Shown here one piece after another: positions 12,849 to 21,229 of a stretch of DNA of 36,101 bases. Positions within the stretch are counted from its first letter, which is position 1, and each line of letters begins with the position of its first letter. The notes below the pieces were generated by a model. It saw only the letters and a program-made list of their open reading frames with translations. It was not told where the DNA came from and searched no databases. Source of the stretch: a bacterium (GTDB lineage Bacteria; Patescibacteriota; Patescibacteriia; SG8-24); contig JAHFIW010000003.1 of assembly GCA_023246195.1 (NCBI GenBank), positions 1-36,101 on the forward strand, in the 5' to 3' direction. The position numbers and the translations under genes were made by a program.

Positions 12849-13091
12849 TTACGTCAGGATCTTGTAGACTGGCATGCCGAGCGGCATGTTCGAGGTGTTG
12901 CCGTCGTAGAGGCGTCTGGCGTTTTCGACGGTCGTCATGTCGGAGTTACGGAACTCCATGCTGATTTTCTCGAAAAGGAAGCTGCCTCCGCGAAGGCCGC
13001 AGTGGCCGGCATCGTCTCCGTCCCTGGGACGGCCGATGAATCGGTCACCGACGTTGAGTTCGCCGAACGTGAGCGGTTTCTGCTGTGACAT
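12849..13091 (-). CDS. Small hypothetical protein
   Basis: [22 protein letters not shown]...; minus-strand AAGGAGATTCTTC-ATG SD. Confidence 0.6.
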   Translation of the reverse strand: MSQQKPLTFGELNVGDRFIGRPRDGDDAGHCGLRGGSFLFEKISMEFRNSDMTTVENARRLYDGNTSNMPLGMPVYKILT

Positions 13092-13178
13092 GAAGAATCT
13101 CCTTGAGTGACAGGTATCACGCGCCGGTGCTGATGTCAACATGTGACGAGCGCGCTTTTTTAGAAATACCTTTCGCTC

Positions 13179-13289
13179 ATGAAAAAACTCGTTCCCGCCC
13201 CCTGCGTCATCCAGCAGGACGGCCTCGTGCTTTTGGGCATGAAGCCGGCATGGTGCCGGAAGATTGCGAGTTCAGCGGAAGCATGCTGA
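13179..13289 (+). pseudogene. Possible remnant of a Nudix (MTH1-like) N-terminus
   Basis: 36-aa ORF MKKLVPAPCVIQQDGLVLLGMKPAWCRKIASSAEAC resembles an MTH1-type Nudix first strand (LVLLGMK) but has no Nudix box. Confidence 0.25.
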
Positions 13290-13298
13290 ACTGTGCCC

Positions 13299-14081
13299 AT
13301 GGCAAACGAAAAATTGACGATCGTCTCGCTCAACGCCTGGGGCGGGCGCGCGCTGCCGGAGCTGCTGCAGTTCCTGCGCCGACATGCCCCGACAACCGAC
13401 GTTTTTTGCCTGCAGGAGATCTTTGACACCGCTCAGGCCGTCGTGGATGGACGTCATCCCGGCGAGTCCGTGTGCGGCGACTTGTTTCAGCGGATTTCCG
13501 ATGAGCTTTATGGCTTCTACGGGTCGTTCGCGCGACACGGGGACAATCCTGACCGCGCGAGCCTCGCGATGTTCATCAGGAGCACCGTTCCTCGCAGGAG
13601 GGGCATCACCGACTTCACGGTGCACGTTCCAGGCCGTCCAGTGGACATCGGCAGCGCGGCGCCGTCGTCTCGCCGTTTGCAGCATGCCACTCTCAACTTC
13701 GGCGGCAGGGGCGTGCTCGTGGCAAACTATCACGGCTTGTGGTGCGACGGTCCCAAGACCGACACTCCGGAACGTCTGACGCAGTCTCGACGCGTGAGGG
13801 CATTTCTGGATACGCAGATATCGCCGCACGTGCTCTGCGGCGATTTCAACTTGCTGCCGGAGACGGAGTCGGTACGCATCATTGCCGAGCATATGCGCAA
13901 TCTCGTCGTTGAGGCAGGCGTGCCCGGGACCAGGACGCCGCTCTATCGGCATTACCATGATGAGACCGAGCCGAACTTCGCGGACTACGTCTTCACGACG
14001 CCGGACCTCCGCGTCGACCGTTTCGAAGTGCTGCCGGACATCGCTTCGGATCACGCCGCGCTCCTGGTGGAGGTCGGCTGA
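13299..14081 (+). CDS. Endonuclease/exonuclease/phosphatase (EEP) family protein
   Basis: LTIVSLNAWGG, DVFCLQEIF, HVLCGDFNLLPET, SDHAALLVEV. Confidence 0.85.
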   Translation: MANEKLTIVSLNAWGGRALPELLQFLRRHAPTTDVFCLQEIFDTAQAVVDGRHPGESVCGDLFQRISDELYGFYGSFARHGDNPDRASLAMFIRSTVPRRRGITDFTVHVPGRPVDIGSAAPSSRRLQHATLNFGGRGVLVANYHGLWCDGPKTDTPERLTQSRRVRAFLDTQISPHVLCGDFNLLPETESVRIIAEHMRNLVVEAGVPGTRTPLYRHYHDETEPNFADYVFTTPDLRVDRFEVLPDIASDHAALLVEVG

Positions 14082-14166
14082 CAGAAGGCCGCTGCGACGT
14101 GTGAGCTCGCGCCCGACTATCCGTGCCGCGCTCATTCATGTCGAGTCGAAACGGAAATAGCTCAGC

Positions 14167-14193
14167 AGTCCGACGTCACGTCGGACTTTTTTT
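14167..14193 (+). terminator. Rho-independent terminator
   Basis: AGTCCGACG-TCA-CGTCGGACT followed by T tract. Confidence 0.85.
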
Positions 14194-14236
14194 ATCATCT
14201 TCACTCTTTTGCGGGAAAGTCGTATTCTAGCGACAT

Positions 14237-14617
14237 ATGGATACCAAGAAACGCAAAGACGATTCGTTCGTGGAATACTTGATTGATGCGCTGGCGGCAT
14301 TGCCCGGCCTGCGGTCAAAGCCGATGTTCGGCGGGCACGGCCTGCAGAGCGAGGACGCGTTCTTCGGTATCGTGGATGACGGCGTCGCCTACTTCAAAGT
14401 CGACGAGACCACGCTTCTCAAGTATGAGGAGCAGGGTTCTGAACCGTTTACGTATAGTCGTGAAGGCAAGTCCATGACCATGGGCTATTACGCCGTGCCG
14501 GCAGACGTGGTCGAGGATCACGAGATGCTGTTTGCCTGGGCAGAGGACGCGATTCGCGTGGCGCGGAAGGCGAGATCTACTAGGACGGGAAGGACGAATA
14601 AAAAGAGTCACACATGA
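14237..14617 (+). CDS. TfoX N-terminal domain protein
   Basis: FVEYLIDALAALPGLRSKPMFGGHGL...FFGIVDDGVAYFKVDETT; YYAVPADVVEDHEML. Confidence 0.8.
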   Translation: MDTKKRKDDSFVEYLIDALAALPGLRSKPMFGGHGLQSEDAFFGIVDDGVAYFKVDETTLLKYEEQGSEPFTYSREGKSMTMGYYAVPADVVEDHEMLFAWAEDAIRVARKARSTRTGRTNKKSHT

Positions 14618-14627
14618 TGCTTTTCGA

Positions 14628-15194
14628 ATGAAACTCACCTTCGTCGATTTGGGAAAACTCGGCTTCGTCATGGAACCACGCTACTATTTTTTTGGCTGGT
14701 CTGATTCGCCGCGCGTGATGGCGCGCAAGTCCTTGGCTGTGGCGCTTGCCCGGGCGCGGAAGCTGCTGCCGAAGGGCTGCAACTTCAAAGTGTGGGATTG
14801 TCAGCGCGATCGCAGGGTGCAGCTGAAGATGATCGCGGCATTCCGCCGTCGCCTGATAGCCGCGCACCCAAAGTGGAACGAGAGGCGGCTGGAGAAGGAA
14901 ATATTCACCTTTGCCAGTCGGCCAAAGCTGCGCGTCACGCGCCTTGATCATCATCGCAACGGGGGAGCCGTTGATCTCACCGTCATCGATCGCCAGGGTC
15001 GCGAGCTTTGGATGGGCACGGACCACGATGACCTTACGCCTGTTGCCGCCATGGACTACTTTGAAAGCGTTACGTCGTTGCGGGCAATGGACAAAGAGGC
15101 CAAGAAGAACCGCCGTTTGCTCAAAAAAGCCATGGTTAAAGCGGGTTTTTACGTGTACGCACCGGAGTGGTGGCATTTCGGTTTTGAGCGATAA
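14628..15194 (+). CDS. D-alanyl-D-alanine dipeptidase-like (peptidase M15D, VanX/DdpX family)
   Basis: FKVWDCQRDRRVQLKM, DHHRNGGAVDLTV, APEWWHFGF zinc/catalytic motifs. Confidence 0.75.
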   Translation: MKLTFVDLGKLGFVMEPRYYFFGWSDSPRVMARKSLAVALARARKLLPKGCNFKVWDCQRDRRVQLKMIAAFRRRLIAAHPKWNERRLEKEIFTFASRPKLRVTRLDHHRNGGAVDLTVIDRQGRELWMGTDHDDLTPVAAMDYFESVTSLRAMDKEAKKNRRLLKKAMVKAGFYVYAPEWWHFGFER

Positions 15195-15312
15195 ATGCGG
15201 GCATGCTATCCACACTTCGTCCACTTCTCAAGGACGGGGCGTTTGTTATAGTGGAGGCCGCTTGAAGTTTGCTATTTCCGGATTCCCGCCTTCGCGGTGA
15301 TGATGAATTGTT

Positions 15313-15744
15313 ATGCAAGAACTCAAAGACGTCTTCGACCGGATTCAGGAAAAAAAGAAGGAGCGCAAGGAATTGACCAAGATGTTTCAGGATGAGTTGA
15401 AGCATAATGGCGATTATCAGAAGATCCTGGAAGACATCAAGACCCTTCGTGAGAAGAAAAAGTCCATCGAGAACCAGGCCAAGGCCAACGCCCTGGCTGA
15501 TGCCACGCAGCTCGATAATCTTTCCGAGGAGATTCAGGGGTCGACCGAACTGCTCACCGACATCGCCCTCACCAAGCTGATGAATCGCGAGACGGTTGAG
15601 ATCAACGACGAGGCTAATGACATTCGCTACGTGCCGGCATTCTCGGTGCGCTTCAAGAAGGAGGAGGGGGAGTCGTATCAGCAGAAGGCAGAGGCCGAGC
15701 GCGCCGAGTCGCACAAGGAGGAGCGCACGTTCGCCCCCGCATAA
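15313..15744 (+). CDS. Hypothetical coiled-coil protein
   Basis: Highly charged heptad-like sequence FDRIQEKKKERKELTKMFQDELK; followed by terminator. Confidence 0.6.
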   Translation: MQELKDVFDRIQEKKKERKELTKMFQDELKHNGDYQKILEDIKTLREKKKSIENQAKANALADATQLDNLSEEIQGSTELLTDIALTKLMNRETVEINDEANDIRYVPAFSVRFKKEEGESYQQKAEAERAESHKEERTFAPA

Positions 15745-15750
15745 GCAAGA

Positions 15751-15775
15751 CCGCCGTCCGAAAGGGCGGCGTTTG
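15751..15775 (+). terminator. Rho-independent terminator
   Basis: CCGCCGTCC-GAAA-GGGCGGCG then GTTTGG. Confidence 0.55.
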
Positions 15776-15843
15776 GTCATGGACTGTTTTGGCGCAGGCG
15801 GCTACACTGCGGGTGCGTTCATTTACCGAAAAAGGAGGCGGCG

Positions 15844-16491
15844 ATGCTCATCACATTCCTGATCCTGGTCATCGTGGGAGTGCTTGGCCTTACGATTCTC
15901 GTCGTCGATGTGCGACGGCTGCGCCGCGGCAAGCTTGCCGCAGCCAAGAAGCAACTCGAACGTCAATCCGGAGTCACCGACACCTTGGCCGCGTACGCGC
16001 GCAATGACGAGATCGTGCGTTACGACTGCGGCCATGAGTACGCCAAGAGCTTCGGTTTCGACTTTTACGGCGAGCGGAGGGGAGTCATTGGCGAGCATGC
16101 CGAGAAGCGTGAGAAGTGCGGCGACTGTCTGCTGGCGGAGATCGGTCCTCGTCTCATTCGCTGCTGCCGGTGCGGCTGCGCGATCATGCCCGGTCAGGCC
16201 GTCGCGGCGTACGACGATGACGGCAGTTTCAAAAAGGCCTGGTCAACCGTGATGCCCGGAGGCGGATGCGTCATCGGCTGCATGCGCATGGACTGTTGTC
16301 CGAGCGGCGGATTCTTCGTCGGTCATTGGTCCTCGCAAGGGGTCAGGTCGGCGTTTGGCGGGCACATGAACGCCATCGCGCTGGTCATGGCTACGGGAAA
16401 GCCCGTAGTGGTCAATATCCAGGATGGCGAGGCCGAGGTCACCATTCTGCGTGCTGACGACGACGGGAAGAAAGAAAACGAGTCAAAGTAA
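15844..16491 (+). CDS. Single-TM-anchored Cys-rich hypothetical protein
   Basis: N-terminal TM LITFLILVIVGVLGLTILVV; Cys clusters KCGDC, RCCRCGC, GGGCVIGCMRMDCCPSGG. Confidence 0.7.
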   Translation: MLITFLILVIVGVLGLTILVVDVRRLRRGKLAAAKKQLERQSGVTDTLAAYARNDEIVRYDCGHEYAKSFGFDFYGERRGVIGEHAEKREKCGDCLLAEIGPRLIRCCRCGCAIMPGQAVAAYDDDGSFKKAWSTVMPGGGCVIGCMRMDCCPSGGFFVGHWSSQGVRSAFGGHMNAIALVMATGKPVVVNIQDGEAEVTILRADDDGKKENESK

Positions 16492-16502
16492 ATGGTGCTG
16501 AT

Positions 16503-16525
16503 GCCGAATTCGTTCGGCTTTTTTA
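16503..16525 (+). terminator. Rho-independent terminator
   Basis: GCCGAATTCGTTCGGC then TTTTTT. Confidence 0.75.
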
Positions 16526-16537
16526 TCCGCCACAAAC

Positions 16538-16571
16538 AAAAACCCCGACCGTGAGGCCGGGGTTCTTTTTT
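16538..16571. terminator. Bidirectional terminator, second on + and end of the minus-strand ncRNA candidate
   Basis: AACCCCG...CGGGGTT flanked by A- and T-rich tracts. Confidence 0.7.
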
Positions 16572-16613
16572 GAGGGTCTGAAGTCCTGATCAGGCTTTTT
16601 GTACGACTGGCGT

Positions 16614-16654
16614 TACTTGATCCTGCTGAATCTTCGGGGACACGTGCGTCCTAT
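16614..16654. repeat. Imperfect direct repeat copy 1
   Basis: TACTTGATCCTGCTGAATCTTCGGGGACACGTGCGTCCTAT, similar to 16760-16800. Confidence 0.7.
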
Positions 16655-16759
16655 CTTGTCAGATGACTCTCTCTTGTCTCTTTGGCCTCGGCCGAGCGCA
16701 GCATGGCGCGTCGACGGAAGCAGGGCGGGGAGTGAAGATCCGGTTCAGGCAATAACTCC

Positions 16760-16800
16760 GTATTTGATCCTGCTGAACCTTCTGGACCTGTGCGTCCTAC
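16760..16800. repeat. Imperfect direct repeat copy 2
   Basis: GTATTTGATCCTGCTGAACCTTCTGGACCTGTGCGTCCTAC; shares exact TTGATCCTGCTGAA and GTGCGTCCTA with copy 1. Confidence 0.7.
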
Positions 16801-16844
16801 CGATTGGTCTCCCTCGCTTGAGGCACGAATTGCACAAGGCCTCC

Positions 16845-16873
16845 ACAATAGCAGGAATCGGTCTGGTTGTCAA
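16845..16873 (-). promoter_or_regulatory. Near-consensus sigma70-type promoter on minus strand
   Basis: TTGACA (16868-16873) - 17 nt - TATTGT (16845-16850). Confidence 0.65.
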
Positions 16874-17033
16874 TGGGTTCCGCTTCGGTTTGTCATAAAA
16901 GACCGTGTGGCAGCAGATATAGGGCGGAATTAAGGGGGTAAGACTGGTCGGCGGTGCCATCAGAGAAGGCTCCAGCTTGAAAGTCGCGTCGTTCGAGCGT
17001 ACCATGGCCTGAATCGTCATTTGTGGCGCTTCT

Positions 17034-18023
17034 ATGCCCCAACGCTCCTATCGGCCGTACGCGGACCTGCATAACCATCTCGGCGCCTCCGTGCGGCCGT
17101 CGATCTTGTGGTCTATCGCGCATCGGCAGGGCATCAAGCTGCCCACCAAGAACTATTGGGAGTTTGAGGCCATGATCACCATGAGCGGCGACGAGCGCAA
17201 TCGCGGTTTACGCGAGATGAACGACCGCTTCTTCCATTGGACGGAACTGATCCAGTCGTCACCTGAAGCCGTCGAGGAATCGGTGAAGGCCGTCATCGAC
17301 GGCGCCTATCGCCGCGGCAACATCGTGCTGCACGAGCTGCGTTTCAATCCCATGAAGCGCAATCGCGGCGGGGAGCGCGACCTCGACCACACCATCATGT
17401 CGGCGTTGTGGGGCATGGATAAGGCGCTGCTCGAATATCCGCAGGTGAAGGCCGGCATCATCCTGATGATGGATCGAAGCTTTCCCAAGGGTCTCAACGA
17501 GATCATCGTCGATAAGGCCATCCGGTACAGGAACCGCGGCATCATCGGCATCGACCTGGCCGGACCGAACCACAAGGGCTTCTCGATGACCAAGCTCAAG
17601 GACCTTTTCGCCAAGGCGCGTCGTGCCGGGCTGGGCATCACCGTGCATACGGGTGAGGAGCGCCAGCTCGACGAGATGCGCTATGTGGTCGACGTCATCC
17701 GTCCCGACCGCATCGGTCATGGCGTGCAATGCGCCGAGGATGAGCGCCTGATGGAGAAGGTGGCGCGTCGCGGCATCGTGCTGGAAATCTGTCCGACATC
17801 GAACCTGCGCAACAGCATTTTCACGAACGTCGGGCAGATGCGCGCGATGTTCGGCGGCATCGTGCGGCATGGCGTGAAGTTCTGCATCTGCACCGACGGT
17901 CCGGAGATGTATCAGACGCACCTGTATCAGGAAGAGACGTTCCTGCTCGACAACGGCATCCTCGGAAGGAAGGATTTGGACCGCTCCTGCAAGACCGCTT
18001 TTGAGGCGACGTTCATTCGCTGA
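17034..18023 (+). CDS. Adenosine-deaminase-like amidohydrolase with atypical active site
   Basis: ADLHNHLGAS, GIDLAGPN, ITVHTGEE, RIGHGVQ, EICPTSN, CTDGPEMY. Confidence 0.8.
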   Translation: MPQRSYRPYADLHNHLGASVRPSILWSIAHRQGIKLPTKNYWEFEAMITMSGDERNRGLREMNDRFFHWTELIQSSPEAVEESVKAVIDGAYRRGNIVLHELRFNPMKRNRGGERDLDHTIMSALWGMDKALLEYPQVKAGIILMMDRSFPKGLNEIIVDKAIRYRNRGIIGIDLAGPNHKGFSMTKLKDLFAKARRAGLGITVHTGEERQLDEMRYVVDVIRPDRIGHGVQCAEDERLMEKVARRGIVLEICPTSNLRNSIFTNVGQMRAMFGGIVRHGVKFCICTDGPEMYQTHLYQEETFLLDNGILGRKDLDRSCKTAFEATFIR

Positions 18024-18046
18024 GCGTCAGAAAACTTCGCAGATGA

Positions 18047-18077
18047 AAAAACGCCCCGACAGTCATCGGGGCGTTTG
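18047..18077. terminator. Bidirectional terminator
   Basis: CGCCCCGA-CAGTCA-TCGGGGCG with A run 5' and T-containing 3'. Confidence 0.7.
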
Positions 18078-18099
18078 CGTTTACGAGAGGCTCGGATTT

Positions 18100-18414
18100 T
18101 TACGGCTGCGTCCCGTCCGTTTCGGTGACGATGGCGTCATTGCGGGCGGCAAGCTCAGCCGTCACGAACTGCAGCAATCGGAATTTGCCGTCCAGGATGC
18201 GCAAGCCGAGGCGATATGCCGTATCGTGCGGTTCGCCTCGCTCCAGTTGCGCCTCCTCGCGAACGGTTTCCTCCGTCTCGCACAGCGTTTGGTACATCCA
18301 GAGCAGCAGCTCGGCGTCCGTTTTTGAAAGAAGGGCGTGCACGTACAGGGGATCGCTTCCTTCACCCAGCGCTTCGCGGACTCGTTTTACGAAGGCCTGA
18401 TTCGGTTCTGACAT
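18100..18414 (-). CDS. Hypothetical protein
   Basis: 104 aa; minus-strand SD GCAAGGAGTTTCCGA-ATG; terminator downstream. Confidence 0.6.
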   Translation of the reverse strand: MSEPNQAFVKRVREALGEGSDPLYVHALLSKTDAELLLWMYQTLCETEETVREEAQLERGEPHDTAYRLGLRILDGKFRLLQFVTAELAARNDAIVTETDGTQP

Positions 18415-18489
18415 TCGGAAACTCCTTGCATGCTGAAAGTACGCTCAGGCACGTATTCAAAAATGTCACATTTGAAGCGCCTTGTCAAT

Positions 18490-18520
18490 AAAAAATCCCC
18501 CGTTGTTACGAACGGGGGAT
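18490..18520 (-). terminator. Rho-independent terminator for S41 protease gene
   Basis: ATCCCCCGTTCGTAACAACGGGGGATTTTTT on minus strand. Confidence 0.85.
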
Positions 18521-18526
18521 GAGCGT

Positions 18527-19717
18527 TCATCGGCCTTCGGAAAGGAAGGTGATGGCGCTCTCGAGTTGCGTGTCCTTGTCCTTGGCGATGTCGTCGGGGC
18601 TGGCGATTACCATCTCGTCGGGCGTAATGCCCGACTTGTCGATGGAATGGCCTTTCGGCGTGAACCAGAGGAAGGCGGTCAGACGCAGTTGGGCGCCGTC
18701 AGAGAAGGTGGTGATGTCCTGACCGCACCCTTTTCCGAAGCTTCTCTCGCCGATGATTCGGGCATTGGCAAGGTCTTGCAAGGCGCCGGCCGTGATTTCT
18801 GATGCCGAGGCGGAGTACCTGTTGATGAGTACCGCGGTCGGCATGCCGGCCAAGCGGGGATTGCCGGTACACTTTTCCACCTCGCGTTTGCCGTCCTTGC
18901 GTTCCATGAGCACGTACGGCTGGCGCGAGATCCATGTGCAGGATACTGCGCCGGCCGCCTTGATGTAGCCGCCGGGATTGTCGCGGAGGTCCAGGATGAA
19001 GCCGTCGACTTTCGCATTGACGGCTTCCTCGGCCGCTCGGTCGAACAGGTCGCCGGTGTCCCCGTGGAAATTCGTGATGGTCGCGCGCATCAGCCGTTTG
19101 CCGTTGCTGCCCGAAACGATCTTCCACGTGACGGACTTGATGGCGATCGTGTCGCGGACGATACTGACGTCGCGGGTGCCGTCAATGCCGACGCTCTGGA
19201 TGGTCAGCACCACGGCCGTGCCCTTCAATCCGCGGGTTTCCGCGGTGATCGCCTGCAGCGATTTTCCGGCCGTGCTTGCGCCGTTCACGGCGGTAATGAT
19301 GTCGCCGGCGGTCACTCCGGCCTTGGCTGCGGGCGAATCGTCCATAAGCCCCAGTACCTGCGGACGATCGTTCTTGAGCACGATCTGCACGCCGATGCCG
19401 GCGAACGTGCCGGCCATGGTTTCGTCGATCCGTCTGGCCTCGGCGGGGTCGACGAACTGCGAATACGGATCTTCCCGCAGGGCGTTGACCATGCCGCCGA
19501 TGGCGCCGTAGTAGAGCTCGTCGTCGCTGACCGGTATCCCGACGTGTTGGGATCGAATCAGTGCCATCGTATCGCTCATGTCCTGCGTATCCCTGTGGAA
19601 CGGCAAGCCGGTAGAGCGGGCGCCAATGTAGATGCCGAGTCCCAGCAGCAGCGCGGCAATGGCCGCGCCGAGCAGGAATTGGCCGAAACCATTCAAGACG
19701 GCGTTGAACTTTTTCAT
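18527..19717 (-). CDS. S41 family C-terminal processing protease with PDZ domain
   Basis: N-terminal TM; PDZ GIGVQIVLKNDRPQVLGLMDDSPAAKAGVTAGDIITAVNG; catalytic INRYSASASEITAGALQD...GERSFGKG. Confidence 0.92.
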   Translation of the reverse strand: MKKFNAVLNGFGQFLLGAAIAALLLGLGIYIGARSTGLPFHRDTQDMSDTMALIRSQHVGIPVSDDELYYGAIGGMVNALREDPYSQFVDPAEARRIDETMAGTFAGIGVQIVLKNDRPQVLGLMDDSPAAKAGVTAGDIITAVNGASTAGKSLQAITAETRGLKGTAVVLTIQSVGIDGTRDVSIVRDTIAIKSVTWKIVSGSNGKRLMRATITNFHGDTGDLFDRAAEEAVNAKVDGFILDLRDNPGGYIKAAGAVSCTWISRQPYVLMERKDGKREVEKCTGNPRLAGMPTAVLINRYSASASEITAGALQDLANARIIGERSFGKGCGQDITTFSDGAQLRLTAFLWFTPKGHSIDKSGITPDEMVIASPDDIAKDKDTQLESAITFLSEGR

Positions 19718-19906
19718 CGTGAATACTCCGATATCCTTTGCGGGAAAGAACGTTGGCGTGACTTCAGCAAGAAAAAGGCGTTTTGTCAATGAGAAAGGGC
19801 CGCAGTCGAAGGCTCGTTTTCTTTTCATTTCGGGTAAAATTCGCGGTCATTTGCTATACTTTAACCGGATTGCCGGTAATGCCGTCCGATAACAGGTCGC
19901 CCTATT

Positions 19907-20614
19907 ATGCCAAGTCTGCTTTCAATCGTCGTCATCCTGGTCATCTCGATGTACACGGCCGTCATGGGGTATTCTTTCGGCGTAGAGACCGAAACGGATG
20001 CCTCCCTGTCGACTTCCTTCATGCGGCAGATCATCCACCGGCCCGGCGACACTTCTTCCTATGCGTCACGTGGCTGGAAGCTCTGGAATGACGGCAGCTT
20101 CGATAAATCAGGCAAGGCCTACGAAGGTTTTACGGTGAAATATCCGCGCGATTTCGACGAGCATCACGGTACGGATGTCGGCGGCAACTTTATCGGCAAA
20201 CCTTCGGTAAGACTGGCGTTTCCGCAGGATTCCTACATGACGCCAAAGACGAACTTCGGTGAGGCCTACATGACCGTCAGTGTCGACGACGGCAAGGATG
20301 CGGTGAAGACGTGTTATGCCAATCCCGACATGTCCGCGGCAGACAGGACGCTGCCCACCGTCGTCACCGTCGGAGGAATTGATTTTCGCCGCGGAGATGT
20401 CGCTGAGGCGGCTGCCGGCAATCGCTACGATTCGCGCGTGTACCGCGCCTTACGAGGGTCGCGATGCTACGAAGTCGTGCTGACCGTGCATACCGGCGCG
20501 ATCGGCAACTATGACCCCGGCACCGTGGCGGAGTTCGACAAGGAAAATGCCTTTTCCGTCCTTCAGAAGATGCTCAACACCTTTCAGTTCACCGACAAGT
20601 CTCCGACGTCCTAA
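19907..20614 (+). CDS. Membrane-anchored or secreted hypothetical protein
   Basis: N-terminal hydrophobic segment LLSIVVILVISMYTAVMGYSF; 235 aa. Confidence 0.65.
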   Translation: MPSLLSIVVILVISMYTAVMGYSFGVETETDASLSTSFMRQIIHRPGDTSSYASRGWKLWNDGSFDKSGKAYEGFTVKYPRDFDEHHGTDVGGNFIGKPSVRLAFPQDSYMTPKTNFGEAYMTVSVDDGKDAVKTCYANPDMSAADRTLPTVVTVGGIDFRRGDVAEAAAGNRYDSRVYRALRGSRCYEVVLTVHTGAIGNYDPGTVAEFDKENAFSVLQKMLNTFQFTDKSPTS

Positions 20615-20626
20615 TCGCGCGCCGCC

Positions 20627-21190
20627 ATGCCATCGACGTCTTCAACCAATATCGCGGTTTTCGGAGGGGGTTGCTTCTGGTGCACCGAGGCCGTTTTCAA
20701 GATGCTTCGCGGAGTCGTGGCCGTCGCTCCTGGGTATGCCGGAGGCACGGTCATGAATCCCACGTACGATCAAGTCTCCTCGGGACGCACCGGTCATGCC
20801 GAGTCCATTCGCGTTGAATTCGATCCGTCGCAGGTCAGCTATGAAACGTTGCTGATCGTCTTTTTCGCCACCCATGACCCCACCACGCTCAACCGGCAGG
20901 GGGATGACGTCGGCACGCAGTACCGTTCGGCCGTCTTTTATGCCGACGAAATGCAGCTGGCCAAGGCCAAGGCGTTCATCGCCGGATTGGAGCGCGAGAC
21001 GCCTGGAGGCGCGCCGATCGTGACCACGCTCGAATCGCTGACTGCCTTTTATCCCGCCGAGGATTATCATCGCGATTATTACGCTCGCAACAAGGACGCC
21101 GGGTATTGTCAGGCAGTCATCAATCCCAAGCTCAAGAAGGTCAAGGAAAAATTCGCCGCGCTGCTCGACGCTTCGGCTTTGGCAGATTGA
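20627..21190 (+). CDS. msrA: Peptide-methionine (S)-S-oxide reductase
   Basis: AVFGGGCFWCTEAVF, GYAGG, YDQVSSGRTGHAESI, TTLNRQGDDVGTQYRSAVFY, EDYHRDYY. Confidence 0.96.
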   Translation: MPSTSSTNIAVFGGGCFWCTEAVFKMLRGVVAVAPGYAGGTVMNPTYDQVSSGRTGHAESIRVEFDPSQVSYETLLIVFFATHDPTTLNRQGDDVGTQYRSAVFYADEMQLAKAKAFIAGLERETPGGAPIVTTLESLTAFYPAEDYHRDYYARNKDAGYCQAVINPKLKKVKEKFAALLDASALAD

Positions 21191-21200
21191 GGGAATAAAA

Positions 21201-21226
21201 TTGCCCCCGTAAAAAACGGGGGCAAT
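21201..21226 (-). terminator. Rho-independent terminator for 21230-22003 minus gene
   Basis: Minus strand TTGCCCCCG-TTTTTTA-CGGGGGCAATTTTA. Confidence 0.7.
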
Positions 21227-21229
21227 GCA

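Larger units (their letters stand above)
16538..16838 (-). ncRNA. Candidate structured ncRNA transcription unit (about 300 nt)
   Basis: Minus-strand TTGACA-N17-TATTGT promoter, internal imperfect direct repeat, terminal hairpin; no convincing CDS. Confidence 0.35.

Noticed and set aside
15270-15305. GGATTCCCGCCTTCGCGGTGA, resembling the palindromic GGATTCCCGC..GCGGGAATGA repeats seen in other genomes
   Set aside because: Single imperfect copy with a broken right arm; no second copy seen in the window.
16745-16850. Minus-strand peptide CNSCLKRGRPIGRTHRSRRFSRIKYGVIA superficially resembling ribosomal protein uS14
   Set aside because: Too short, missing the rest of uS14, no good start/SD; similarity may be due to Arg-rich composition. 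The repeat in this region is better treated as nucleotide-level.
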